This document shows, in pieces, positions 48,373-59,018 of a stretch of 64,000 nucleotides of DNA. This DNA comes from Amycolatopsis nalaikhensis (GTDB taxonomy: Bacteria > Actinomycetota > Actinomycetes > Mycobacteriales > Pseudonocardiaceae). The position numbers and the translations under genes were made by a program. The stretch covers positions 441,501 to 505,500 of the forward strand of contig NZ_CP127173.1 in the NCBI RefSeq assembly GCF_030264295.1, in the 5' to 3' direction. The notes under the pieces were generated by a model that worked only from the letters and a program-made list of their open reading frames with translations, was not told the origin of the DNA and made no database searches. How positions within the stretch are numbered: the first letter of the stretch is position 1; every line of letters begins with the position of its first letter.

Positions 48373-49272
48373 ATGACCTTGCTCGAAGACACGCGCGCCC
48401 GGCTCGGCGCGATCGGCGCCTGGCTGCCCAGCGCCCCCCTGCGACCCCGGCCGGACGTCGAGCGCGCGGCGACGCGACGGCTCGCCGACGTCGGCTACCG
48501 CTCGATCTGGAGCGGCGAAGGACCCGGCACCCGCGAGGTGTTCGCCCACTTCGGCGATCTGCTCGCTTCGGTACCGGACGTCGTGCTCGGCACCGGCATC
48601 GCGAACGTCTGGGCCCGGCGCGCGACGACCGCGTACAAGGGCGCGGCAACGCTCGCCCAAGCCCACCCCGGCCGGTTCGTGCTCGGCATCGGTGCCGGGC
48701 ACGCGTTCCAAGCCGCGAAGCTCGGCGAGGACTACCGGCCGATCGACCGGATGCGCGCCTACCTGTCCGAAATGGACACCGCCGCGGCGGAAAACCCTTC
48801 CCCGGTCGCGTTTCCCCGCGTGCTGGCCGCCGTCGGGCCTCGCATGCTGGCGCTGGCGCGCGACCACGCCGACGGCGCGCACCCGTTCGCGCAACCCGTC
48901 TCGCACACGCCGTATGCCCGCGAAATCCTCGGGCCGGACAAGCTGCTGATCCCCCAGCAGACCGTCCTGCTCGGCAGCCGGGAGGACGCTCGCGAGAGCG
49001 TGCGGCGCCGGGTCGCGCAGTCACGCGAGTACTCCGTCACCGTCTACCTCGCGGGCTGGAAACGGCTCGGCTACACCGAAGCCGACATCGCGGGGCCGAG
49101 CGACCGGTTCGTCGACGACCTCGTCCTGTGGGGCGACGCCACGACCATCGCGAAACGCCTCGGCGAACTCCTCGACGCGGGAGCCGACCACGTGCTGCTC
49201 ACCCCGTCCGCGGCCACCTTCGAGTCCACTGTGGACGCCCTGGTCGAGCTGGCGCCGGAGGTGCTCCGATGA
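48373..49272 (+). CDS. LLM-class (luciferase-like) F420-dependent oxidoreductase
   Basis: A 299-residue TIM barrel of the luciferase-like monooxygenase superfamily. Landmarks: GYRSIWSGEGPGTREVFAHFG, VLGTGIANVWARRATTAYKGA, HPGRFVLGIGAGHAFQAAKLG, and ALARDHADGAHPFAQPVSHT. The HPGRFVLGIG segment is characteristic of actinobacterial F420-using members. The substrate is unknown. The start ATG 48373 follows GGAGGGACGAGG. The stop overlaps the next gene (ATGA). A divergent TetR and its palindromic operator control this promoter. Confidence 0.88.
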   Translation: MTLLEDTRARLGAIGAWLPSAPLRPRPDVERAATRRLADVGYRSIWSGEGPGTREVFAHFGDLLASVPDVVLGTGIANVWARRATTAYKGAATLAQAHPGRFVLGIGAGHAFQAAKLGEDYRPIDRMRAYLSEMDTAAAENPSPVAFPRVLAAVGPRMLALARDHADGAHPFAQPVSHTPYAREILGPDKLLIPQQTVLLGSREDARESVRRRVAQSREYSVTVYLAGWKRLGYTEADIAGPSDRFVDDLVLWGDATTIAKRLGELLDAGADHVLLTPSAATFESTVDALVELAPEVLR

Positions 49273-50081
49273 GCGTCGGCATCTGGCGGTTCTTCGACGG
49301 CAACCCGATCACCGAGCTGCGCGAAACGGCCGCCGAAGTGGAAGAACTCGGCTTCGACGCGATCTGGTTCGGCGAATTCGCGGGCCGCGAGGCGTTCACG
49401 CAGGCCGCCCTGCTGCTCGCGGCGACGTCGCGGCTCACGGTCGCCACCGGCGTCGCGCGGTTCGACCAGCGTTCTCCCCTCGCGGCGGAGGGCGCCATCC
49501 GCGCGCTGGGCGAGGCGTACCCCGGCCGGTTCATCGCGGGCCTCGGCGGGCACCGGCCCGGCGCGCGGCCGCTCACGGCGTTGCGCGAGTACCTCGACGG
49601 CATGGACGCGGCCGAGCTACCGGGACTTCCGCAGCCTGACCCGCGCCCGCGGCGGGTGCTCGCCGCGCTGGGCCCGAAGCTGCTGGACCTGGCGGCCGAA
49701 CGCGCCGACGGCGCCCACCCGTACTTCGTCCCGCCGGACCACACCGCGCTCGCCCGCGAACGGCTCGGCCCGGCCAAGTACCTCGCCGTCGAGCAGGCCG
49801 TGGTGCTCGACGCGGCACCCGAGGTGGCCCGGGAGCACGTCGGCCCGTACGTCCGGCAGGCCCCGCACCACCAGGCGAACCTGCGCCGCCTCGGCTTCAC
49901 CGACGACGACCTCGCCGACGGCGGCAGCGACCGCCTGGTCGACGCCGTCGTGGCGACCGGCGAACAGGCGGCCGCCGACCGGATCCGGGCCCACCTCGAC
50001 GCGGGCGCCGACCACGTCTGTGTCCAGGTCCTGGCCCGCACGGACGAGTCCTACCGCCGCTTGGCCGACCTGCTGCCCTGA
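49269..50081 (+). CDS. Second LLM-class F420-dependent oxidoreductase
   Basis: A 270-residue shorter relative of the preceding protein, with the same landmarks: LGFDAIWFGEFAGREAFTQAA, YPGRFIAGLGGHRPGA, LLDLAAERADGAHPYFVPPDHT, and the closing AHLDAGADHVCVQVLA. ATG 49269 overlaps the upstream TGA, so the two are translated together and may form a heteromeric or paired oxidoreductase. The pair probably arose by tandem duplication. The substrate is unknown; F420 dependence is inferred from subfamily motifs. Confidence 0.87.
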   Translation: MSVGIWRFFDGNPITELRETAAEVEELGFDAIWFGEFAGREAFTQAALLLAATSRLTVATGVARFDQRSPLAAEGAIRALGEAYPGRFIAGLGGHRPGARPLTALREYLDGMDAAELPGLPQPDPRPRRVLAALGPKLLDLAAERADGAHPYFVPPDHTALARERLGPAKYLAVEQAVVLDAAPEVAREHVGPYVRQAPHHQANLRRLGFTDDDLADGGSDRLVDAVVATGEQAAADRIRAHLDAGADHVCVQVLARTDESYRRLADLLP

Positions 50082-50227
50082 CCGGGGTAGGCTGGCGGGG
50101 CGCGGTTGAGGGCCGCGTCCCGTCCGCGGAAAGGGCCGAGCCCACCCCCGCAGTACCGCACCACCAGCTCCGCACCTTCTTCCTGCCCGGTGCCGGCGGA
50201 CCACGGGCGACGAGGGAAGGAGGCACC

Positions 50228-51550
50228 ATGGGCACGCTGCCCGCCAAACCCAGCCTGGACCAGCTGCGCAAGCGCGCGAAGGACCTCGCGCGCGCCGAAG
50301 CCGTGAAGCTGTCCGAAGCGCAGTTCCGGATCGCGCGGGAGCACGGTTTCCCGAGCTGGCCGAAGCTCCAGGCGTACGTCCGGCGCGTCACCGAGCACGG
50401 CGAAACCCTGCAGCACCCCTACCACCAGGACGTCGAGTACTACGCCGAGCGCGCGCTCGGCCTGCTCGCTTCGGCGGAGGACGAGACACCCGGCGCACGG
50501 GAGCCGTTCGAGCGCTGGGGTCAGCCGCTCACCCGGGACGGCGCCCGCGCGGTCGTCGCCCGGGAACACGGATTCGGTTCCTGGAAAGCACTTCGCGCGC
50601 ATGTCACGTCCCTTGTGGACAGTGGCGAGCCATTCGCGCGGGCGTACCGGGCCGTCGAAGCCCGCGACCTCGACGCGCTCGAGCGGCTGCTCGGCGAGTT
50701 CCCCGGGCTCGTCACCGCCCGCGGCACCAACGGCAACGACCTGCTCGGCATGGCGGGCGCGACCTGCGACGAGCGCCTCTGCCGGATCCTCCTCGCCCAC
50801 GGCGCGGACCCGGCCCGCGGCAACATCCACGGCTGGACACCCTTGCACCAGGCCGCGTACGGCAACCTGCCGCCGCTGCTCGACTTGCTGCTCGACGCGG
50901 GCGCGCCGGTCGACGTCTCCGCGCGCGGCGACGGCGGCACGCCCCTGGTCGTCGCCCTGTTCTGGGGTCACCGCGAAGCCGCGGAGAAACTGGCCCGGCA
51001 CAGCCTCGCGCCGGGCAACCTGCGCGTCGCGGCCGGACTCGGCGACGCCGGGCTCCTCGGCGAACTGCTGACGCCGGGTCACCCGGCCGCCGGTGCCCAC
51101 CGCGGCTTCTACCGCCCGCACAGCGGCTTCCCGCGGTGGCAGCCGACGGACGATCCCGCCGAAGTGAAGAACGAGGCCCTCTCGTGGGCGGCGCGGAACG
51201 ACCGCGTCGAGGCGCTGCGCACCCTCGTCGCCCACGGCGCCGACCCGGACGCCGACGTCTACCGCGGCACGGCGCTGGCGTGGGCGGCGGCGCAGGGCAA
51301 GGTGCACGCCGTCCGGGCGCTCCTGGACCTCGGCGCCGACGTGAACCACCCGGGCACCTTCGGCGGCCCGAACCACGGCGAAGGCGCCACGGCCCTGCAC
51401 CTGGCCGCGCAGTCGGGGCACCTCGACGTCATCCGCGCCCTCCTGGACGGCGGCGCCGACCGCGGCGCGCGTGACGGAATTTGGGACACGACCCCCGCGA
51501 CCTGGGCGGAGGTGTGCGGGCAGCCGGCCGCCCTCGAGCTGCTGCGCTAG
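50228..51550 (+). CDS. Ankyrin-repeat protein
   Basis: A 440-residue protein. The first about 60 residues are a helical head seen in bacterial ankyrin proteins (PSLDQLRKRAKDLARAEAVK; AREHGFPSWPKLQAYVRR), and the AREHGFGSW element recurs near residue 118. From about residue 140 there are ankyrin repeats, including GWTPLHQAAYGNLPPLLDLLLDAG, GTALAWAAAQGKVHAVRALLDLG and ATALHLAAQSGHLDVIRALLDGG. It probably mediates protein contacts; partners are unknown. GGAGG lies upstream of ATG 50228. The 146 bases before it show nothing else recognisable. Confidence 0.9.
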   Translation: MGTLPAKPSLDQLRKRAKDLARAEAVKLSEAQFRIAREHGFPSWPKLQAYVRRVTEHGETLQHPYHQDVEYYAERALGLLASAEDETPGAREPFERWGQPLTRDGARAVVAREHGFGSWKALRAHVTSLVDSGEPFARAYRAVEARDLDALERLLGEFPGLVTARGTNGNDLLGMAGATCDERLCRILLAHGADPARGNIHGWTPLHQAAYGNLPPLLDLLLDAGAPVDVSARGDGGTPLVVALFWGHREAAEKLARHSLAPGNLRVAAGLGDAGLLGELLTPGHPAAGAHRGFYRPHSGFPRWQPTDDPAEVKNEALSWAARNDRVEALRTLVAHGADPDADVYRGTALAWAAAQGKVHAVRALLDLGADVNHPGTFGGPNHGEGATALHLAAQSGHLDVIRALLDGGADRGARDGIWDTTPATWAEVCGQPAALELLR

Positions 51551-51554
51551 ACAA

Positions 51555-51603
51555 CCGGAGTCTGTAGTCCGTATCGTCCAAGACGGACTACAGACTCCGT
51601 TTT
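51555..51603 (+). terminator. Long hairpin with U-tract between ankyrin and SnoaL-like genes
   Basis: A 17-bp perfect stem CGGAGTCTGTAGTCCGT / ACGGACTACAGACTCCG, 10-base loop, five Ts. It ends only 17 bases before the next start, so it may equally serve as an operator or attenuator for that gene. Confidence 0.75.
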
Positions 51604-51620
51604 GTCTTCTGGGAGGACCC

Positions 51621-52487
51621 ATGAGCACCCCGCGCGACGTCTTCACCGCGTTGTCCGACGGAATCAGCGAAGGCCGGTTCGGCGACCTCTCCGCGCTCTA
51701 CGCCGAGGACACCGTCGTCGAGCACCCCCAGGCCGTGCCGCGGCCGACGCGGATCCGCGGCCGCGCGGCGGTCCACGAGCGGTTCACCGGAGCCCTGGCG
51801 GCGACGCTGCGGCTCGAGCGCAAGAACGTCGTCGTCCACGAAACGACCGACCCCGAGGTGATTGTCGCCGAATACGACTACGACGCCGAGTCGGTGGAGA
51901 CCGGCCGCACCACAACGGCGGCGAACATCCAGGTGCTGCGCGTCCGCGACGGCCTGATCGTCCATTCCCGCGACTACCACGACTACCTGCGGCTCGCGGC
52001 GATCCGAGGCGGCGTCGACCAGCTCGCCCAGGCCTACGCGCAGGCGCCGCCGCGCGAGCTGTCGCCGGTCACCCCGGAGAGCGCGGGCACGGTTTTCGAG
52101 CGGCTGGTCCACGGCGTGGCGGGCGGCCGCTGGGACGAGCTGCCCGCGTTGTACGCCAAACCGACACACGTCACGCACCCGTTCCTGCCGGGCGCACCGG
52201 TGGTGCGAACCCGCGACGAGCTGCGCGAGCACTTCGCGGCGGGCAAGGCCCTGGATCCGCGCTTCACGGTCGCCGACGTCGTCATCCACCAGGGCACCGA
52301 CCCGGAGGTCCTGATCGGCGAGTTCGCCTACCAGGGTGAGTACGCCAGCCGTCCGGTCCGGATCGCGAACATCTTCGCCATGCGCGTGCGCGACGGCCTG
52401 ATCGCCGAATCCCGCGACTACGGCGACCACCTGGGCATCGCGGGCGACCTCGGCCGGATCCCCGAGCTGGCCGCGAAGCTGGCTTAG
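51621..52487 (+). CDS. Tandem SnoaL/NTF2-like domain protein
   Basis: A 288-residue protein with two NTF2-like folds in tandem. The first spans about residues 5-125 (RDVFTALSDGISEGRFGDLSALYA to LRVRDGLIVHSRDYHDYLRL). The second spans about 155-288 (VFERLVHGVAGGRWDELPALYA to MRVRDGLIAESRDYGDHLGI). The parallel VRDGLIxxSRDYxDxL endings show internal duplication. Such domains occur as polyketide cyclases, hydratases or ketosteroid isomerase-like proteins; no activity is assignable. GGGAGGA precedes ATG 51621. Confidence 0.82.
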   Translation: MSTPRDVFTALSDGISEGRFGDLSALYAEDTVVEHPQAVPRPTRIRGRAAVHERFTGALAATLRLERKNVVVHETTDPEVIVAEYDYDAESVETGRTTTAANIQVLRVRDGLIVHSRDYHDYLRLAAIRGGVDQLAQAYAQAPPRELSPVTPESAGTVFERLVHGVAGGRWDELPALYAKPTHVTHPFLPGAPVVRTRDELREHFAAGKALDPRFTVADVVIHQGTDPEVLIGEFAYQGEYASRPVRIANIFAMRVRDGLIAESRDYGDHLGIAGDLGRIPELAAKLA

Positions 52488-52762
52488 GCCTCCGCGAGGT
52501 CCTCGGGCAGGTCGAACTCGCCGTCGCGGACGCCCTTGACGAACGCGTCCCACTCCCCCGGCGTGAAGACGAGGATGACGCCGTCCGGCTTCGACGACTG
52601 CCGCATCGCGGTGTAGGTGACGCCGTCGGTGTGCTCGATGAACGCGTACTCGACGCAGTCGTCGAGGGTGACGCCCTCGGGCTCGGCCCGGATCCACTCG
52701 GCCTTGGTGAAGTCCAGGTGGTGCCGGATGTGCGCCTTGTCGTCGACCGGCTGCTCACTCAT
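52484..52762 (-). CDS. DUF397-like protein
   Basis: A 92-residue protein resembling the actinomycete DUF397 family: AEWIRAEPEG near the start, VTYTAMRQSSKPDGVILVFTPGEWDAFVKGVRDGEFD toward the end (split here: the SSKPDG and FTPGEWDAFVKGVRDGEF segments are the family signature). DUF397 genes usually accompany an XRE regulator and act as small partner proteins; no such regulator adjoins here. It converges on the SnoaL-like gene with a four-base overlap. Confidence 0.82.
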   Translation of the reverse strand: MSEQPVDDKAHIRHHLDFTKAEWIRAEPEGVTLDDCVEYAFIEHTDGVTYTAMRQSSKPDGVILVFTPGEWDAFVKGVRDGEFDLPEDLAEA

Positions 52763-52795
52763 GTCACCAGCGTAGCGAGGCGGGCACCGAACGCA

Positions 52796-52830
52796 CCGAA
52801 GGGGACGCCCGGTGCGGGCGTCCCCTTCGG
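52796..52830 (-). terminator. ilvBNC operon terminator
   Basis: A 16-bp perfect stem CCGAAGGGGACGCCCG / CGGGCGTCCCCTTCGG with a three-base loop, 19 bases after the ilvC stop. Confidence 0.88.
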
Positions 52831-52848
52831 GGTGTGTCGGAAAAAGCG

Positions 52849-53898
<1,050 letters not shown>

Positions 53899-54405
53899 CT
53901 AGCGCGGTGAGGTTGCGGTGATCGAGCGGGCGCCACGTCCCACCGCGACCATGCCGGACTGGACCAGCTCGCGGATGCCATAGGGCTCCAGCATCCGCAA
54001 CAGGGCACCGATCTTGTCCGACGTCCCGGTCGCCTCGACGGTGAGCGCCTCCGGGGACACGTCCACCACCTTCGCACGGAAGAGCTGGACGGTTTCGAGG
54101 ACCTGGCTGCGCACGGTGTTGTCGGCGCGAACCTTCACGAGCAGCAGTTCACGCTGCACGGCGGTCGACTGCTCCAGCTCGACGATCTTGATCACGTTGA
54201 CCAGCTTGTTGAGCTGCTTCGTCACCTGTTCGAGCGGTAGCTCTTCCACGGCGACCACGATCGTCATGCGGGACACCTCGGGGTTTTCCGTGGGCCCGAC
54301 GGCGAGGGACTCGATGTTGAACCCGCGGCGGGAGAACAGCCCCGACACGCGCGCGAGCACACCGGGCTTGTTCTCGACCAGGACACTCAGCGTGTGGACG
54401 CTCAT
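53899..54405 (-). CDS. ilvN: Acetolactate synthase small (regulatory) subunit
   Basis: A 168-residue regulatory subunit conferring valine feedback on IlvB. The N-terminal ACT domain is HTLSVLVENKPGVLARVSGLF and RRGFNIESLAVGPTE. The C-terminal domain has ELLLVKVRADNTVRSQV and PYGIRELVQSGMVAVGRG. ATG 54405 follows the ilvB stop by one base (TGAGATG), so stoichiometric coupled translation is likely. A longer open frame upstream is only the ilvB shadow. Confidence 0.96.
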   Translation of the reverse strand: MSVHTLSVLVENKPGVLARVSGLFSRRGFNIESLAVGPTENPEVSRMTIVVAVEELPLEQVTKQLNKLVNVIKIVELEQSTAVQRELLLVKVRADNTVRSQVLETVQLFRAKVVDVSPEALTVEATGTSDKIGALLRMLEPYGIRELVQSGMVAVGRGARSITATSPR

Positions 54406-54406
54406 C

Positions 54407-56281
54407 TCAGCGCTCACCTTCCGCGGCGGCGTCGGCCTGCTCGACCGAAACCTCGTCGTCGTCGAACAGCGGCCGGATGCCCCGGACCGCCATGATCTCG
54501 TCGTTGCCGGTGCCCGCGGCGACCATCGGCCACACCTGGGCATCCTTCCCCACGACGAAGTCGATCACGACGGGGCGGTCGTTGATCTCCATCGCGCGGC
54601 GGATGGTGGCGTCGACGTCTTCCTTGGTCTCGCAGCGCAGCCCGGCGCAGCCCAGCGCCTCGGCCAGCAGCACGAAGTCCGGGATGCGGTGCTTGTGCGT
54701 GCCGAGGTCGGTGTTGGAGTACCGCTCCGAGTAGAAGAGGTTCTGCCACTGCCGGACCATGCCCAGGTTGCCGTTGTTGATGACGGCGACCTTGATCGGC
54801 GCGCCTTCGATGGCGCAGGTGGCCAGCTCCTGGTTGGTCATCTGGAAGCAGCCGTCGCCGTCGATCGCCCACACCGGCGTGTCCGGGACGCCGAACTGCG
54901 CGCCCATCGCGGCGGGCACGGCGTAGCCCATGGTGCCGAGGCCGCCGGAGTTGATCCAGGTGCGCGGGTTCTCGTACTTGATGAACTGCGCGGCCCACAT
55001 CTGGTGCTGGCCGACACCGGCGGCGTACACCGCGTCGGGGCCGACGAGCTCGCCGATCCGCTCGATGACGTACTGCGGCGACAGCGAACCGTCGTCCGGC
55101 CACTCGTAGCCGGCCGGGTAGGTCTTGCGCCAGTCGTCGGCCTGCGTCCACCAGTCGGCCAGGTCGGGCTGGCCGCCGTGGTCGAACTCCGTCTTCACGG
55201 CGGCGATCAGCTCGCCGATGATCTCCTTGCAGTCGCCCACGATCGGGACGTCGGCCTTGCGGTTCTTGGAGATCTCGGCCGGGTCGATGTCGGCGTGCAC
55301 GACCGCGGCGTCCGGCGCGAAGGACGACAGCTGCCCGGTGACCCGGTCGTCGAACCGGGCGCCGAGCGCGATCAGCAGGTCGGCGCGCTGCATCGCGGCG
55401 ACGGCGGCGACCGAGCCGTGCATGCCCGGCATGCCGAGGTGCTGCGGGTGCGAGTCGGGGAACGCGCCGCGCGCCATCAGCGTGGTGACGACCGGGATGT
55501 TGGTCAGCTCGGCCAGTTCCCGCAGCTGGTCGTGCGCGCCCGACTTGATGACGCCACCGCCGACGTAGAGCACCGGGCGCCGCGACTTCGCGATCAGCTT
55601 CGCGGCTTCGCGGACCTGCTTGCCGTGCGGGCGCAGCGTGGGGCGGTAGCCCGGCAGCCGCAGCTCCGTCGGCCAGGAGAACGAGGTCATCTCCTGCAGC
55701 ACGTCCTTGGGGATGTCCACCAGGACCGGGCCGGGGCGGCCGGTCGCGGCCAGGTGGAACGCCTCGGCGATGGTCCGCGGGATGTCCGCGGGGTCGGTGA
55801 CGAGGAAGTTGTGCTTGGTGATCGGCATGGTGATGCCGCAGATGTCGGCTTCCTGGAACGCGTCGGTGCCGATCAGCGCGCGGGACTGCTGGCCGGTGAT
55901 GGCGACGACCGGGACGGAGTCCATGTTCGCGTCGGCGAGCGGGGTGACCAGGTTGGTCGCGCCCGGCCCCGACGTCGCCATGCAGACGCCGACCTTGCCG
56001 GTGGCCTGCGCGTAGCCGGTGGCCGCGTGGCCGGCGCCCTGTTCGTGACGGACCAGGACGTGGCGGACCTTCGTCGAGTCCAGCAGCGGGTCGTAGGCGG
56101 GCAGGATGGTGCCGCCCGGAATGCCGAAGACCACCTCGGCGCCGACCGCCTCGAGCGAGCGCACGAGGGACTGCGCGCCGGTGACGCGCACCGGGGTTCC
56201 CGCCGGCGGCGCCGGCTTCGGACGTGCTCCGGGAGCGCCGGGTGCCGGGCCCGGCTTCGTCGGATTTGTGGCACTGGTCAT
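54407..56281 (-). CDS. ilvB: Acetolactate synthase large subunit
   Basis: A 624-residue ThDP/FAD enzyme making acetolactate or acetohydroxybutyrate. The cofactor-activating Glu lies in [16 protein letters not shown]. The ThDP-binding motif is [20 protein letters not shown] ending in [11 protein letters not shown]-domain segments include [17 protein letters not shown] Pro/Ala-rich N-terminal about 30 residues precedes the fold. It is the first gene of ilvBNC, with a leader ORF and terminator-type hairpin between promoter and start. Confidence 0.97.
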   Translation of the reverse strand: MTSATNPTKPGPAPGAPGARPKPAPPAGTPVRVTGAQSLVRSLEAVGAEVVFGIPGGTILPAYDPLLDSTKVRHVLVRHEQGAGHAATGYAQATGKVGVCMATSGPGATNLVTPLADANMDSVPVVAITGQQSRALIGTDAFQEADICGITMPITKHNFLVTDPADIPRTIAEAFHLAATGRPGPVLVDIPKDVLQEMTSFSWPTELRLPGYRPTLRPHGKQVREAAKLIAKSRRPVLYVGGGVIKSGAHDQLRELAELTNIPVVTTLMARGAFPDSHPQHLGMPGMHGSVAAVAAMQRADLLIALGARFDDRVTGQLSSFAPDAAVVHADIDPAEISKNRKADVPIVGDCKEIIGELIAAVKTEFDHGGQPDLADWWTQADDWRKTYPAGYEWPDDGSLSPQYVIERIGELVGPDAVYAAGVGQHQMWAAQFIKYENPRTWINSGGLGTMGYAVPAAMGAQFGVPDTPVWAIDGDGCFQMTNQELATCAIEGAPIKVAVINNGNLGMVRQWQNLFYSERYSNTDLGTHKHRIPDFVLLAEALGCAGLRCETKEDVDATIRRAMEINDRPVVIDFVVGKDAQVWPMVAAGTGNDEIMAVRGIRPLFDDDEVSVEQADAAAEGER

Positions 56282-56362
56282 CGGTTCTGCCTCGTGGGTC
56301 TCGGTGTCACTCGTTCGGGTCGGTTTTGTGCGGTGGGGCGGGGAATCTCTTCCCTAGGGCAA

Positions 56363-56400
56363 CAAAAAACCCTCGCCGACCGTAAGGTCGCACGAGGGTT
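56363..56400 (-). terminator. ilvB attenuator terminator
   Basis: Minus-strand AACCCTCG...GACC pairs with GGTC...CGAGGGTT (8+4 bp around a small internal loop), loop TTAC, then TTTTTTG. It sits between the leader ORF and ilvB. Confidence 0.85.
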
Positions 56401-56428
56401 CGCGCGTCGACGCAGCGGAAAGACTTCC

Positions 56429-56476
56429 CTAAGCGTCGACGCGCTTGGGAAGTACGAGGCCGGTCAGCGGTGTCAC
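56429..56476 (-). CDS. Branched-chain leader peptide of ilvBNC
   Basis: GTG 56476 to TAG 56429 encodes MTPLTGLVLPKRVDA, with three Leu and two Val among 15 residues. It is immediately upstream of an attenuator hairpin and the acetolactate synthase operon. Transcription attenuation of ilvB through such leaders is established in corynebacteria and Streptomyces; applying it here is inference. Seven bases separate the -10 from GTG, so it is probably leaderless. Confidence 0.8.
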   Translation of the reverse strand: MTPLTGLVLPKRVDA

Positions 56477-56483
56477 GGCGATG

Positions 56484-56513
56484 ACGCTAGTCCGAAGGCC
56501 GCGCGGGTGTCAA
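56484..56513 (-). promoter_or_regulatory. ilvBNC promoter
   Basis: Minus-strand TTGACA (56513-56508), 18-base spacer, TAGCGT (56489-56484), seven bases before the leader GTG. Confidence 0.75.
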
Positions 56514-56605
56514 CTCTGCGGGACGACGTGTCCGCATCGTGGACGCGCGTCACACGCGCGCGACCCGCCTCCGGGCCGGTCCGCGCCGCGGTGCACCATT
56601 TCGGG

Positions 56606-57055
56606 GTGGCCGAAAAAGAGCAGGACGAGGGCCGGAAGGCCGTCTTCCGCGTCCCCCGCACGTCCTTCATGGCGATCGCCCTCCTGACGATCTGCGTGAC
56701 GCCGATCGCGCTCGGGGAGATCCCGTACCTGCAGTGGCTCTACATCTTCCCGATCGCGCTCGCGGTGTTCGTCATCCGGACGCGCACGGTCGCGACGCGT
56801 TCGGGGCTGGCGGTCCGCACGATGTTCGGCCACCGCGACATCCCGTGGTCGGCGTTGAAGGGCCTCGCGATCACGAAGAAGGCACGCGTGCAGGCCGTGC
56901 TGAAGGACGACACGAAGGTGCCGCTGCCGACGGTCCGGACCCGGCACCTGCCGGTGCTGTCGCTGGTCAGTGAAGGGCTGATCGCGGATCCCAGCGGACT
57001 GCTGGACGCCGAGGACATCAAGCCCGGCGCAGCTGGGTCGGCACCTCAAGAGTAA
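56606..57055 (+). CDS. PH-domain membrane protein (Cfp6-like)
   Basis: A 149-residue protein. Two hydrophobic helices span about residues 20-60 (FMAIALLTICVTPIALG; LYIFPIALAVFVI). A small bacterial PH-like domain follows (TVATRSGLAVRTMFGHRDIPWS; GLAITKKARVQAVLKDD; PLPTVRTRHLPVLS). It resembles Cfp6 (Rv3004) and occupies the same position beside ilvB. Function is unknown. GTG 56606 has no ribosome site, so a leaderless transcript divergent from ilvB is likely. Confidence 0.85.
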   Translation: MAEKEQDEGRKAVFRVPRTSFMAIALLTICVTPIALGEIPYLQWLYIFPIALAVFVIRTRTVATRSGLAVRTMFGHRDIPWSALKGLAITKKARVQAVLKDDTKVPLPTVRTRHLPVLSLVSEGLIADPSGLLDAEDIKPGAAGSAPQE

Positions 57056-57102
57056 ATTGGTAGAACCAGTTTGCCCGGCCACCCTTTGACCTGGGAGTTC
57101 CC

Positions 57103-58947
57103 GTGCCGCCTCTCCGTTCCCGGACCACCACCCACGGCCGCAACGCGGCGGGCGCGCGCTCGCTCTGGCGCGCCACGGGCATGACCGACAGCGACTTCGG
57201 CAAGCCGATCGTGGCGATCGCCAACTCCTACACGCAGTTCGTGCCGGGCCACGTGCACTTGAAGGACCTCGGCGAGATCGTCGCGGACGCGGTCAAGGAA
57301 GCGGGCGGCGTCGCGCGCGAGTTCCACACGATCGCCGTCGACGACGGCATCGCGATGGGCCACTCCGGCATGCTCTACTCGCTGCCCTCGCGCGAGATCA
57401 TCGCCGACTCGGTGGAGTACATGGTCAACGCGCACCAGGCCGACGCGCTGGTGTGCATTTCCAACTGCGACAAGATCACCCCGGGCATGCTCAACGCGGC
57501 GATGCGGCTGAACATCCCGGTGGTGTTCGTGTCGGGCGGGCCGATGGAGGCGGGCAAGGCGGTCGTCGTGGGCGGCGTCGCGCAGGCCCCGACGGACCTG
57601 ATCACGGCGATCGCGGCGTCGGCGAGCACGGAGGTCGACGAGGACGGGCTCGCGATCGTCGAGCGCTCGGCGTGCCCGACGTGCGGGTCGTGCTCCGGCA
57701 TGTTCACCGCGAACTCGATGAACTGCCTCACCGAAGCGCTGGGCCTTTCCCTGCCGGGCAACGGTTCGACGCTGGCGACGCACGCGGCGCGCCGCGCGTT
57801 GTTCGAGGAGGCCGGGCGCACGGTCGTCGAGCTGTGCCGCCGCTGGTACGAGGAGGACGACGCCTCGGTCCTGCCGCGCTCGATCGCGTCGAAGGCGGCG
57901 TTCGAGAACGCGATGGCGCTGGACATGGCCATGGGCGGTTCGACGAACACGGTGCTGCACATCCTGGCGGCGGCCCAGGAGGGCGAGATCGACTTCACGA
58001 TCGCCGACATCGACGCGATCGGCCGCCGCGTGCCGTGCCTGTCGAAGGTGGCGCCGAACTCGGACTACCACATGGAGGACGTCCACCGGGCGGGCGGAAT
58101 CCCGGCGATCCTGGGCGAGCTGCACCGCGGCGGGCTGCTGAACACGGACGTGTGGTCGGTGCACTCCCCCGATCTCGACTCTTGGCTTTCCGCCTGGGAC
58201 ATCCGGGCTTCGTCACCTTCCGAGGCTGCTCTCGAACTGTTCCACGCGGCACCGGGCGGCGTCCGCACGACGGAGGCGTTCTCGACTTCGAACCGCTGGT
58301 CTTCGCTGGACACCGACGCTTCCGGGGGCTGCATCCGCGACGTCGAGCACGCGTACACGAAGGACGGCGGCCTGGCGATCCTGCGCGGCAACTTGGCGGA
58401 GAACGGCGCGGTGATCAAGGCCGCGGGCATCGACGAGGACCTGTGGCACTTCGAGGGCCCGGCGCGGGTGCTGGAGAGCCAGGAGGAAGCGGTGTCGGCG
58501 ATCTTGAAGAAGGAGATCCAGCCGGGCGAGGTCCTGGTGATCCGCTACGAAGGTCCGGCAGGCGGCCCGGGCATGCAGGAGATGCTGCACCCGACGGCAT
58601 TCCTCAAGGGCTCGGGCCTGGGCAAGAAGTGCGCCTTGATCACGGACGGCCGCTTCTCGGGCGGCTCATCGGGCATTTCGGTGGGCCACATCTCCCCGGA
58701 GGCGGCGGCGGGCGGCTTGATCGGCCTGGTCGAGAACGGCGACCGCATCCTGCTGGACGTCCACGAGCGGCGGCTGGAGCTGTTGGTCGACGATGCGGTC
58801 CTGGCCGAGCGCCGGGCGAAGATGGAGGCGTCGGAGAGGCCGTGGCAGCCGAAGGAGCGCCAGCGCCCGGTGACGGCGGCCCTGCGCGCGTACGCCCGGA
58901 TGGCCACGTCGGCCGACACCGGTGCGGTTCGCGACGTGAACAAGTAG
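57103..58947 (+). CDS. ilvD: Dihydroxy-acid dehydratase
   Basis: A 614-residue [Fe-S] dehydratase making 2-oxoisovalerate and 2-oxo-3-methylvalerate. Cluster cysteines are in [13 protein letters not shown] and [16 protein letters not shown]. Further signatures are [31 protein letters not shown] and [21 protein letters not shown]. It starts at GTG 57103 with GGAG upstream. It stands apart from ilvBNC on the opposite strand, after the PH-domain gene, and ends at a terminator. Confidence 0.97.
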   Translation: MPPLRSRTTTHGRNAAGARSLWRATGMTDSDFGKPIVAIANSYTQFVPGHVHLKDLGEIVADAVKEAGGVAREFHTIAVDDGIAMGHSGMLYSLPSREIIADSVEYMVNAHQADALVCISNCDKITPGMLNAAMRLNIPVVFVSGGPMEAGKAVVVGGVAQAPTDLITAIAASASTEVDEDGLAIVERSACPTCGSCSGMFTANSMNCLTEALGLSLPGNGSTLATHAARRALFEEAGRTVVELCRRWYEEDDASVLPRSIASKAAFENAMALDMAMGGSTNTVLHILAAAQEGEIDFTIADIDAIGRRVPCLSKVAPNSDYHMEDVHRAGGIPAILGELHRGGLLNTDVWSVHSPDLDSWLSAWDIRASSPSEAALELFHAAPGGVRTTEAFSTSNRWSSLDTDASGGCIRDVEHAYTKDGGLAILRGNLAENGAVIKAAGIDEDLWHFEGPARVLESQEEAVSAILKKEIQPGEVLVIRYEGPAGGPGMQEMLHPTAFLKGSGLGKKCALITDGRFSGGSSGISVGHISPEAAAGGLIGLVENGDRILLDVHERRLELLVDDAVLAERRAKMEASERPWQPKERQRPVTAALRAYARMATSADTGAVRDVNK

Positions 58948-58964
58948 TTCCCGCTTCAGCCGCG

Positions 58965-58996
58965 AAGGCCGTCCCGCTCCGGGGCGGCCTTTTCGG
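58965..58996 (+). terminator. ilvD terminator
   Basis: An 11-bp stem AAGGCCGTCCC / GGGGCGGCCTT (one G-U), five-base loop, followed by TTCGG, 17 bases after the stop. Confidence 0.8.
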
Positions 58997-59018
58997 CGTC
59001 CAGGACCCCGCGCCGCTT

